NCBI GenBank assembly: GCA_029938635.1
Contig: JAOZUQ010000020.1
Span: 1 to 41,156 of the forward strand
Source: Candidatus Aminicenantota bacterium
Lineage (GTDB): Bacteria > Acidobacteriota > Aminicenantia > UBA2199
Direction: 5' to 3'
Length of the DNA: 41,156 nucleotides
This document shows positions 1 through 8,200 of this stretch, in pieces. A program made the translations under genes and the position numbers. Numbering within the stretch: position 1 is the stretch's first letter; each line of letters starts with the position of its first letter. The notes beneath the pieces are model-generated. The model did no database searches, was not told where the DNA came from, and saw only the letters and a list, made by a program, of their open reading frames with translations.

Positions 1-239
1 TCATACCCTATTCAAGGGTTATCCATTCCAAAGTAATGAGAGTGGATGATCATATATCGTGGGTGGGGACAAGCAATTGGGGGCATGACTATTTTTATAG
101 TTCAAGGAATGTTGAAGTTGTATTGAACCTTAAAAAGGTTGCAGTAATACTCGATTCTTTATTTAAGGAACTGTGGGATTCAGGATATGGACAAATCCTT
201 GATCCGGAGAAAGAATATAATGCTCCGAAAACACATTGA
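1..239 (+). CDS. Phospholipase D-like protein, C-terminal fragment (5' end outside window)
   Basis: The reading frame is open from base 3, so the gene begins upstream of the window and only about 78 C-terminal residues are visible. They contain a complete HKD motif of the phospholipase D superfamily: HSK, four residues, D, six residues, then GTSN (bases 24-92). This fits HxK(x)4D(x)6GSxN with Thr in place of the first Ser. PLD-family proteins carry two such motifs and hydrolyse or transfer phosphodiester bonds (cardiolipin synthases, lipases, nucleases). The motif lies close to the C-terminus, so this is the second one. The substrate cannot be inferred from the fragment. The ATG at 36 lies inside the HKD motif and is not the true start. 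A 98-base AT-rich gap separates it from the next gene. Confidence 0.8.
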   Translation, partial: IPYSRVIHSKVMRVDDHISWVGTSNWGHDYFYSSRNVEVVLNLKKVAVILDSLFKELWDSGYGQILDPEKEYNAPKTH

Positions 240-337
240 TATTTTCTGACTTTTTTTATACAATCGGTTTTGATATTCAAATATAATTTTCTCAATTTTT
301 ATAAAATAAATTTGTATAAATTCTCGAGGTGAATTAA

Positions 338-2056
338 ATGGATTGGATGGGCATTTTCTTTCAGGCCTTTGGAGGACTCGGATTATTCCTTATGGGGATG
401 AAGCTTATGTCTGAAGGTATGCAGAAAACTGCAGGGGACAGACTTAGAAATACTCTCAACCTGATCACATCAAATAGATTCTTTGCAATAACAGTCGGGC
501 TTCTTGTTACAACCGTAATTCAGTCGAGCAGTGCCACAACGGTGATGGTTGTAGGTTTTGTCAACGCATCTTTAATGGGCCTTCAACAGGCCATAGGTGT
601 AATTCTCGGAGCAAATGTAGGGACTACGATTACCGGGTGGCTGGTAACTCTGAAAATAGTGAAATATTCAATGCCGTTGATTGGAGTGGGAGTATTTATC
701 AGATTCTTCAGCAAGAATGATGTGTGGAAGCATGTAGGTGAAATAATTTTTGGATTCGGGCTTCTGTTCCTGGGGATGCAGACAATGAAACTCGGGTTTG
801 CACCATTGAGGGAATCTGAAGAGTTTATAAATCTGTTCATGAAGGTTGACGGAATGAACTATTTCTCAATATTATCAGGAATTGTGATAGGTGCGGTTAC
901 TACCCTGATAGTTCAGTCCAGTTCTGCAACTATAGGGATCACTATTGCATTGGCATCTCAGGGGCTGATAGGTTTCGAAGGTGCGGTATCACTAATCCTG
1001 GGTGAAAATATCGGGACTACAATTACTGCTTTACTTGCAAGCATAGGTGCAAACTATAATGCTAAAAGAGCTGCAATTGCTCATACCTTAGTCAATGTCC
1101 TCGGAGTTATGATAATGATAGCAGCATTCTTCCCGTTTGTAAGTTTTGTGGAAAGGATCATCCCGGGGATGGCAAATTTTACAATTAATAATAGTAGCGA
1201 TGCGATAAAATATGGTGCGGGAATTGGAGTTAAGCCTTTTATTGGTTCACATATTGCCGCTGCACATTCGATCTTCAATGTTTCGAATGTAGTATTTTTT
1301 ACTTTCCTGATACCAGTGCTTGTAAAAGTGTGTGAAAAAATAATTCCGGAACCGAAAGGGATGAATTCTCTGGAAGTTCATGATTTCTCTCATGTTGAGA
1401 CTCATGTTGTGGAAACTCCTACGATCGGAATTGCAGAAACTGAAAAAAAGATCGACAGAATGTATAAACTGATTTGTTCAAGTGCCGGGCATGTAAAACA
1501 TCTTGTAGAGAAAGAAAATAATTCAATTGAGGTCTGTGATGAAGTCCTGAACATTGAGAAACATCTTGATAGTTATAAAAAGCATATAACTGAATTTTTA
1601 GTAACACTATCTTCCCATTCTCTCTCTGAGAAAGATTCTCATTATATTGGTGATCTCCTGACATTGACACATAATCTTGAAAAATTTGGAGATAATCTTG
1701 AACATATCGCATTGATATCAGATAAAATGAACAGAAAAAAACTTTTTTTATCTGAAGATATGAAACTCTCCGTTCTTGATATTTTAGATGCAAATGTTGA
1801 ATTTTTCAAAGAATCATTCTCACCATTTGCAAAATTCGGAACTGGAGAAAATTTATTGAACAGATCGCAGGTGATCAACAGAAGGATTAAAAAACAGATA
1901 AAAGAATCAAAGAAAATGCTCTTTAATCGTCTGGAGAAAAAAATTATCTGTGATATACCAATTTTGCAGATCATGGATATTCATAATTATCTTGATGGCC
2001 TGAGATCAGAATCTTATAATATTTCTGAGGTTACTTCAGGGACAAAACTGATATGA
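338..2056 (+). CDS. Na/Pi cotransporter family protein with PhoU-like C-terminal domain
   Basis: This 572-residue inner-membrane protein resembles the NptA/YjbB (type II Na+/phosphate cotransporter) family, which moves phosphate with sodium. It has the family's inverted repeat: two QSSSAT motifs at about residues 62-67 and 193-198, each followed by hydrophobic helices and a GxNxGTT-type segment (GANVGTT, GENIGTT). Membrane segments fill roughly residues 1-340. The C-terminal ~200 residues are soluble, helical and charged, like a PhoU domain, a common fusion in bacterial members. The start is well supported: GAGGTG lies 7 bases before the ATG at 338. Direction of transport (uptake or efflux) cannot be read from sequence. 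No pho regulator or pst genes are nearby, and the next gene is convergent. Confidence 0.9.
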   Translation: MDWMGIFFQAFGGLGLFLMGMKLMSEGMQKTAGDRLRNTLNLITSNRFFAITVGLLVTTVIQSSSATTVMVVGFVNASLMGLQQAIGVILGANVGTTITGWLVTLKIVKYSMPLIGVGVFIRFFSKNDVWKHVGEIIFGFGLLFLGMQTMKLGFAPLRESEEFINLFMKVDGMNYFSILSGIVIGAVTTLIVQSSSATIGITIALASQGLIGFEGAVSLILGENIGTTITALLASIGANYNAKRAAIAHTLVNVLGVMIMIAAFFPFVSFVERIIPGMANFTINNSSDAIKYGAGIGVKPFIGSHIAAAHSIFNVSNVVFFTFLIPVLVKVCEKIIPEPKGMNSLEVHDFSHVETHVVETPTIGIAETEKKIDRMYKLICSSAGHVKHLVEKENNSIEVCDEVLNIEKHLDSYKKHITEFLVTLSSHSLSEKDSHYIGDLLTLTHNLEKFGDNLEHIALISDKMNRKKLFLSEDMKLSVLDILDANVEFFKESFSPFAKFGTGENLLNRSQVINRRIKKQIKESKKMLFNRLEKKIICDIPILQIMDIHNYLDGLRSESYNISEVTSGTKLI

Positions 2057-2068
2057 CTAAAAGATCCT

Positions 2069-2587
2069 TCAGAGTAGTTCACCCAATCTTTTAAGGATAG
2101 ACTGGACCTGTTTATCTCCGGGAAATTCTTTGCCGATCTCTGTGAATACCGGTAATGCTGCTTTATAGTCCTTTTCCAGCAGTAGGTTAATCCCTTTGTT
2201 CATTTTTATATCAAAGGGAGATAATTCACTCTCTACTATTTTTGAAAGATCCTGGAGAGATTTTTCTCTATCTTTTGTGGTGAATATTCTGAATATCAGT
2301 TCCTCACATTTAACTCCAATGATCTGTTTCTTTTCATCTTGTGTCAATTGTTTCATTTCTACTTTAACATTTTTATTGAGTAGCAACCTTCTAAAAGCAT
2401 CTACTCCATCACCTTTGTTATCTATAGCATTAAGAAGGCTTCCATTGTCGATAGTAATATTTCCAATTAATAGATCATCCTCTGTAATATTCAGTTTTAC
2501 TGAATGCATCCCATTACATGCTATCTGAAGATATTCTGAAAGTTGGAAACAATAATTTTTCTCCTCATTTTCATTTAAGGTATTCAT
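2069..2587 (-). CDS. PATAN/DUF4388-like domain protein with C-terminal TPR-like segment
   Basis: This 172-residue soluble protein is second in a two-gene minus-strand operon, 15 bases after the Roadblock gene. Residues ~15-85 have the DUF4388/PATAN layout: a short helical start, a beta-rich stretch with LLIGNITIDNGSLLNAID (gene product increases signal of the form 'G.i.i..G.l..A'), then a helix containing DAFRRLL. PATAN domains are adaptor modules found in response regulators and in proteins tied to Ras-like GTPases and gliding or polarity systems. Residues ~125-172 (NLLLEKDYKAALPVF and following) resemble one TPR-type helical pair. An AGGA sequence lies about 11 bases before the ATG. The domain call rests on pattern resemblance and is moderate. 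No enzymatic residues are apparent. Confidence 0.6.
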   Translation of the reverse strand: MNTLNENEEKNYCFQLSEYLQIACNGMHSVKLNITEDDLLIGNITIDNGSLLNAIDNKGDGVDAFRRLLLNKNVKVEMKQLTQDEKKQIIGVKCEELIFRIFTTKDREKSLQDLSKIVESELSPFDIKMNKGINLLLEKDYKAALPVFTEIGKEFPGDKQVQSILKRLGELL

Positions 2588-2602
2588 GAGATGTTTTCCT
2601 TT

Positions 2603-2989
2603 CTATATATCCTCGTTATTTATGACTGCTTCAATTATTTCTATTATTTTTGCAACTCTCAATTGAAGTAAGCCGGGCCTTGAATCAGAATCAGAAAGAA
2701 CAAAAAGAATAGATGAATTTTTCAGAGGGAAGAGTTGTATATCTCCTTTTTCAGACCATACCACAAATCTTTTCCCCCGATCTTTTAAAACATTCTCAGC
2801 AAATTTCTGCCCTTTTTGCTCCATTGAAGAGATAAGTTTCCCAATTTCATATTGATCAATACTATCCCCAATGTCTGAAGCGATCATAAATCCATCAATA
2901 GTTACAAGGAATGAAGCTCGTGTGCCGGGGACCTCCGATCTCAATGCTGACAGCAATTCATTCAATCTAACTATTCTGTCACTATTCAT
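2603..2989 (-). CDS. Roadblock/LC7 domain protein (MglB-like)
   Basis: This 128-residue single-domain protein has the Roadblock/LC7 pattern: an N-terminal helix (RLNELLSALRSEVPGTRASF), a strand pair with the hallmark TIDGFMIAS near residues 30-37, a central helix (ISSMEQKGQKFAENVL), a strand pair ending in ILFVLSDSDSRPGLLQLR, and a C-terminal helix. The family dimerises and regulates small GTPases; MglB of Myxococcus is the GAP for MglA. It is translated first in a pair with the PATAN-like gene, a partnership often seen around bacterial Ras-like GTPases. No GTPase gene lies in this window, so the partner is either elsewhere or absent. No clear Shine-Dalgarno sequence precedes the ATG, and I found no convincing promoter match upstream. 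Confidence 0.8.
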   Translation of the reverse strand: MNSDRIVRLNELLSALRSEVPGTRASFLVTIDGFMIASDIGDSIDQYEIGKLISSMEQKGQKFAENVLKDRGKRFVVWSEKGDIQLFPLKNSSILFVLSDSDSRPGLLQLRVAKIIEIIEAVINNEDI

Positions 2990-3106
2990 AGTTAAAATGA
3001 CAGGGTTATTTGCTCAAATACTAAAACCCCGAATCCTCCCTTCTTATTTTTCCCTCTCCAATAATATTATATTACAGAAAAATATTTTTTCTTACAAGTA
3101 ATATAT

Positions 3107-3135
3107 TTGATTTTTTTTCAACTTTAAAGTAAATT
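3107..3135 (+). promoter_or_regulatory. Candidate promoter placing transcription start at ATG 3143
   Basis: TTGATT at 3107-3112, a 17-base spacer, then TAAATT at 3130-3135 (4/6 to TATAAT). Only 7 bases separate the -10 from ATG 3143, and there is no Shine-Dalgarno sequence, so a leaderless or near-leaderless transcript is possible. The region is very AT-rich, so chance matches are likely and this is weaker than the promoters at 23679 and 41096. Confidence 0.35.
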
Positions 3136-3142
3136 TTTTTCA

Positions 3143-4669
3143 ATGGCCTCTATAATTAAGAAACCAATGATCTTTTTTTTCTTGGTTTTAAGTTTCCTGA
3201 ATCTTCTCCAGGCCAGACACAAAAAAAATCAGATTATATCCCTTCCTGTTATCGTACAGGGGAATGATTCCGGTTTTTCCGGTTCATTATTGCACGAGGA
3301 TCTTGAACTATTTGTTAACGGAGAGAAAAGAGAGGTCATCTCTTTTAAAAAAAATGAACGGAACCTGAGCCGGAATTCTGATCTTGCAAGAGATTTCATC
3401 CTTTCATTCGGATTTAGCGAGTTGGACGGGCATTTAAAAAGAGGACTCTCCTACTTCCTCACTGAAGTTCTGAAGCCCTCTGATACACTTTCAATTTTAA
3501 CTCCCGGAAAAGTTTTCAGAATTAGAGTGACTGTTAACAAGGAAGGGATGGCGGAGACAGTGAATGAAATTCTTGACAAAGAGTGTAAGGATTACAGGAA
3601 GAGGAAACTGGTTTTTTCAAGAAGTCTCAGGACCGAACTCAGGAAGATCCTTGATGTTCTTGCTGATACATCTGACAAAAGTTCTATATATCAGGTCAGG
3701 CGATACAAAAAGATTATCGGTTTCCTGAATTCATTTCCAGTTGAGTTTGACCGCTTTATGGAATATTCGATAGTTCTCAATCTTCATAAATTTGACAATG
3801 CAGTTTCAGATATTCGTTTCAGATCCGGAGAAAAGTGGTGGCTTCATTTCCACAGAAGGGAGTCAGGAAAATTATTCTCCCGAATAGTAAAAGTAATAAG
3901 AGACATAGATGAGTATAGTTCTTATTCGGGAAACCTTTTTGATCAGGACCTGTCGCCTCTTCTGAAGAGATTGAAGCGTCTTCTGTATTCGACAGATTTT
4001 TTTCCTTCAAAGGAAATAAAAGAGAGAATGCTTAAGTGGGGAATAGGATTTCATTCAGTAATTTATACTTCGTCCGGTGACAAAGGAAATCTCCGTTCAG
4101 GGAACGAGTTTTCTGTTTATGATATAATCTTTAATAGTATTTCCCGCTATACAGGTGGAAATTCAGTTTATTCCGTTGATCCGGAGGATGGGATCAGACA
4201 AATGATGAATAATACTTTCCAGCACTATAATCTTGATTTCAGTTACAATGGGAAAATAGAAGAAAAAAATATAGTTTTAAGGAGCAAAAAGGTTAAAACA
4301 TCTGATTTAAATTATCCTTCACGAATTTCTCAAGATTATCTGAAGGATATAATTGCCAATATTTCTTTAAGAAAGTGTTCCATTGAAAAATTGAACTTTT
4401 CGAAGAATATTATCTCTTTCTGGATAAAAGAGTATAAGTTCCTGCCTGGACAGGATGCAGGGCTGTTAAAAGTAAAGCTGGAGGTGTTTTCCAAAGAAAA
4501 CAATTTACTTTATAAGAAAGAAAACACCCTTAGATCGCCGGTAAAAGAGCTTCACCTTAAAATTCCATTTCCAATAAGCAGATCGGGAGATTTGAAAATA
4601 AGGATTATTGTAATTGATCTTGTAGATAATTATAAAACAATGGATAGTATATTAGTTAAATTACAATAA
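3143..4669 (+). CDS. Secreted VWFA-related domain protein, function unknown
   Basis: This 508-residue protein has an N-terminal signal peptide (lysines, then a hydrophobic core around residues 9-22 ending near LLQA). Residues ~30-130 follow the 'VWFA-related' pattern common in Acidobacteriota-type genomes: a short beta domain ending in LELFVNGEKREVISFKK, then a Rossmann-like VWA start (FILSFGFSELDGHLKRGLSYF, then LKPSDTLSILTPG). The metal-binding DxSxS of a true VWA MIDAS is not present (the site reads GFSEL), so metal binding is doubtful. The long charged middle and beta-rich C-terminus match nothing I recognise. It heads an operon, with PduO 13 bases downstream. There is no Shine-Dalgarno sequence before ATG 3143. 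An alternative ATG at residue 9 would still leave a signal peptide, but the promoter position favours 3143. Confidence 0.6.
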   Translation: MASIIKKPMIFFFLVLSFLNLLQARHKKNQIISLPVIVQGNDSGFSGSLLHEDLELFVNGEKREVISFKKNERNLSRNSDLARDFILSFGFSELDGHLKRGLSYFLTEVLKPSDTLSILTPGKVFRIRVTVNKEGMAETVNEILDKECKDYRKRKLVFSRSLRTELRKILDVLADTSDKSSIYQVRRYKKIIGFLNSFPVEFDRFMEYSIVLNLHKFDNAVSDIRFRSGEKWWLHFHRRESGKLFSRIVKVIRDIDEYSSYSGNLFDQDLSPLLKRLKRLLYSTDFFPSKEIKERMLKWGIGFHSVIYTSSGDKGNLRSGNEFSVYDIIFNSISRYTGGNSVYSVDPEDGIRQMMNNTFQHYNLDFSYNGKIEEKNIVLRSKKVKTSDLNYPSRISQDYLKDIIANISLRKCSIEKLNFSKNIISFWIKEYKFLPGQDAGLLKVKLEVFSKENNLLYKKENTLRSPVKELHLKIPFPISRSGDLKIRIIVIDLVDNYKTMDSILVKLQ

Positions 4670-4682
4670 TAAGGAGAATTAG

Positions 4683-5207
4683 TTGAGTATAGCAACAAAA
4701 ACTGGAGATAAGGGGAAGACCTCTCTGTTTTCAGGAGAGAGGGTAAATAAAGATAATATAAGAGTTGAGGCATATGGAACTATGGATGAACTTAATTCCT
4801 TCCTGGGTGATGCAAAACACTTAGTGACATTAAAAGGATTCAGGGAAATTCTTGAAAATATTCAAAAAGATCTCTTCAGGGTGTGTGCAGAACTGGCCTC
4901 AAGTTCCGGTAATGTAAAATATCCGGTGAATGGAGATGATGTGGATAGATTGTCAGAAGATCTTGAAAATATGGAAAAAACTATGGAATTGAAGGGTTTT
5001 GTAATTCCAGGTAGTAGTCCTGGTTCAGCGAAACTTGATATTTGCAGATCGGTTACACGGAGGGGAGAGAGGAGAATAATATCACTTGCAAAAGAGAATG
5101 AAATAAATGAGTTTTTAGTTAAATATGTTAACAGATTATCTGATCTTCTGTTTATTATGGCCCGGATGGAAGAGAAAAAGAGTATTCATGTAAAAAAGGT
5201 AACTTAA
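4683..5207 (+). CDS. PduO-type ATP:cob(I)alamin adenosyltransferase
   Basis: This 174-residue cytoplasmic enzyme transfers the 5'-deoxyadenosyl group of ATP to cob(I)alamin, giving coenzyme B12. The N-terminal ATP-binding motif TKTGDKGKTSLFSG (residues ~5-18) is diagnostic of the PduO/MMAB family, followed by RVEAYGTMDELNSFLG. The second conserved region, RSVTRRGERR, near residues 120-130, matches the helix supplying ATP and cobalamin contacts. Length is normal for a single-domain PduO. The start is TTG at 4683, read from an AAGGAG 6 bases upstream; no ATG gives the conserved N-terminus. It sits 13 bases after the VWFA-related gene and 2 bases before the hybrid kinase, so all three are probably co-transcribed. 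No B12-dependent enzyme or cobalamin riboswitch is visible nearby. Confidence 0.92.
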   Translation: MSIATKTGDKGKTSLFSGERVNKDNIRVEAYGTMDELNSFLGDAKHLVTLKGFREILENIQKDLFRVCAELASSSGNVKYPVNGDDVDRLSEDLENMEKTMELKGFVIPGSSPGSAKLDICRSVTRRGERRIISLAKENEINEFLVKYVNRLSDLLFIMARMEEKKSIHVKKVT

Positions 5208-5209
5208 GA

Positions 5210-8200
5210 ATGAATTCGGGAGGAGTTAAATATATTGTATTTGCAATAATTCTATTTCTCGCCAGTTCCTTAATTTATAGTGAAAGAATAAAGTTTCAAA
5301 GAATATCAGTGGAGCAGGGACTCTCCCACGGATCGGTTTATTCTATAATTCAGGATCGGGAAGGGTATATGTGGTTTGGAACCGGAGATGGTTTAAACAG
5401 GTATGACGGTTATGGTTTTAAAACTTACAGGTATGACCCATCAGATCCGGACTCAATTATATCGGGTAAAATGGGAGAGATATATCAGGATAGCAGAGGG
5501 ATAATCTGGATCGGCACGTGGGGTTCAGGCCTGAGCAGTTTCGATCCGAAAAACAACCATTTTGTTAATTTCAAATCGGATCCGGATGATCCGGGCACAA
5601 TAAGTCACGACAGAATAGAGGTGATTTTAGAAGATAAAAAAGGAAATATATGGATAGGAACTGAGAAGGGAGGATTAAATAAGCTTGATCCGGTTTCATT
5701 TAAGTTTACCAGATATCAGAATAATCCTGATTCTCCTGTAAGTTTGATCAATGATGAGGTGAAAGCTCTTTGTGAAGATCCGGATGGAAATCTCTGGATA
5801 GGAACTGATGGTGGTTTGTCATTACTGAAAACCGGTATGGAAGGGAGTGTAAGGTTTATTCATCAGGTACATATAGCCGGGAATCCAAACAGCCTGTCAA
5901 ATAACAGGATCAGAGCTTTGTGTGTTGATATAAATGGCCATATCTGGGTTGGCACAAAGGGAGGAGGGATCAGTACATTTGATCCCAAAGAAAAAAAGAT
6001 CAGATTCAGGCATTTCAAACACATTGCAGGCAATAGTAATAGTATCAGTGAGAATTCAATTGCTTCACTTTATAGGGATTCGGAAGGGGATATCTGGATA
6101 GGTACATATAACAAAGGTTTAAATAGGTATAGCCTGAAAGATAACAAGTTCTCCAGATTTTACTACGATTCGAGAGACAGTTTCAGCCTGAGTCATAATC
6201 GTCCTGAAGCAATTTTCGAAGATCATTCAAAGAATCTCTGGATCGGGACCCTCGGAGGAGGATTAAACAAGCTGGATCTTAAGCCGGAAAAATTCAAAAA
6301 TTATATGCATGATTCTGCCGAAAAAAACAGCCTGCCTCATCCTGCTGTGAGATCAATTTCACAAAAAGAAGATTCCTTATATATAGGTACCGAGAGTGGA
6401 CTGACAAGGTATGATCCGGGGAAAAATCTTTTTACCCATTATAAAAATAACCCTGTCAATAGTAACAGTATCAGTGGGAACCGGGTATGGTCGGTAATGG
6501 TTGATCACAAAGGGTATGTCTGGGTTGGGACTTTTTCCAATGGATTAAATAAGATCTGGTTCAAAAACGGAAAAATGAAAGTTGACCGTTTTAAAAATGA
6601 TCCATTGGATAATAAAAGCCTTAGCTTTAACAGGGTCCAGGTTATTTTTGAAGATAATGATGGTGATGTCTGGGCAGGGACTTCGGATGGACTGAATTTA
6701 TTCAAAGGTGGTGATAAGAATAAAAGGGTCCAACGGTTTTTTTATAGCCGTGAAAATGAAAATACTTTAAGTAATAATTATATATTAGCTATCCATCAAG
6801 ACAGTTCAGGTATATTATGGATCGGAACCCTGAGAGGATTAAACAGGTTTGACAAGATAAAAGGGGAGTTTACCCGGTTTTTCTTTGATCCGGATGAAGA
6901 GAACAGTTTAAGCAATAATACGATTCTGACGATAACCGAAAGTATCCATGATCCCGGAGTACTCTGGATCGGTACGGATGACGGGGGATTAAACCGGCTT
7001 GATGTAAACAAAGGAATTTTCAACAGGTACCTTGAAAAAGACGGATTGCCCGGAAACGTTGTAAATGGAATTCTGGAGGATGACAATGGTTTTCTGTGGC
7101 TCAGTACAAACGGGGGCCTGTCAAAGTTTGACCCTGAGAATATAATTTTCAGAAACTATAAAAAATCCAGTGGTATAGAAGGTTTGGGATTTATAAGGAA
7201 CTCCTCACTGAAAAGCGGAACTGGAGAATTATATTTTGGAAGCATCACGGGTATGATCTCTTTTTTCCCTGAAGATATCAAAGATAATCCTTTTGTGCCA
7301 AGGATAGTGATTACATCGTTTAAAAAACTGGGGGAAGAGATTAAGACTAAAAGGCCTTTCAGATATAATGATGAGATAAGATTATCCTATAAAGAAAATT
7401 TTATTTCATTTGAATTTGCTGCTCTCGATTATACAAATGTTAAGGAAAACAGGTATTCCTATTTTTTAAAAGGTGTAGATTACAGCTGGATAAATAGCGG
7501 ATCAACCAGAATTGCCAGTTACAATCATCTGTCTCCGGGGAATTATCTGTTTTCGGTAAAGGGATCAAACAATGATGGAATATGGAGTGAAAAAGAAGCA
7601 TCCTTAAAAATAGTTATAGTTCCGGCATACTGGCAGACCTTGTGGTTCCGGATCATTGTTGTTTCTCTGGTTTTCTTTCTTATAGCATTATTTTACAGAA
7701 TGAGAGTTAATCGCATAACAAGAACAAACAGGAAGCTATCTGAGATCAACTTATCCCTTAGCAGAGAGATAAAGAACCGAAGAGATGCTGAGGAGGCACT
7801 AAGGGAGAGTGAGGAGAGTTACAAAACGCTTTTTTTAAGTGCTAATGATTCGATCTTTCTTTTGAAAGATGGAGTTTTTGTAAAATGTAATGTGAAAACT
7901 CCGCAGCTTTTCGGGTTTAGAGATGAGTCAGGTATATTAGGACAAAGCGTAGTCCAGTTTTCTCCTGAACTTCAACCGGACGGACAAAGATCTTCCCATT
8001 TTAATGAATATATCAAAAATGCACTTAGTGGAGAAACCCAAAGATTTAACTGGAGGTTCATTAAAGAGGATGGAGCTTCCTTTGATACTGAGATCTCATT
8101 GAACAAACTTGAAATAGGGAAACAATTGCTTATTCAGGTTATCCTGCGTGATATTACTGAACAGAAAAAATTGCAGGAACGTCTTGCTGTAACTCAGAAA

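Noticed and set aside
36-239. Complete small gene starting at ATG 36
   Set aside because: The frame is open to the window edge and ATG 36 lies inside an HKD motif, so this is the end of a longer PLD-family gene.
2059-2092. Terminator between the Pi transporter and PATAN gene (AAAAGAT with ATCTTTT)
   Set aside because: A 20-base loop and an all-AT stem make it weak; it is probably coding sequence of the PATAN gene.
4620-4690. Cobalamin riboswitch upstream of the PduO gene
   Set aside because: Only 13 bases separate it from the preceding gene, with no room for the aptamer and no B12-box-like sequence.
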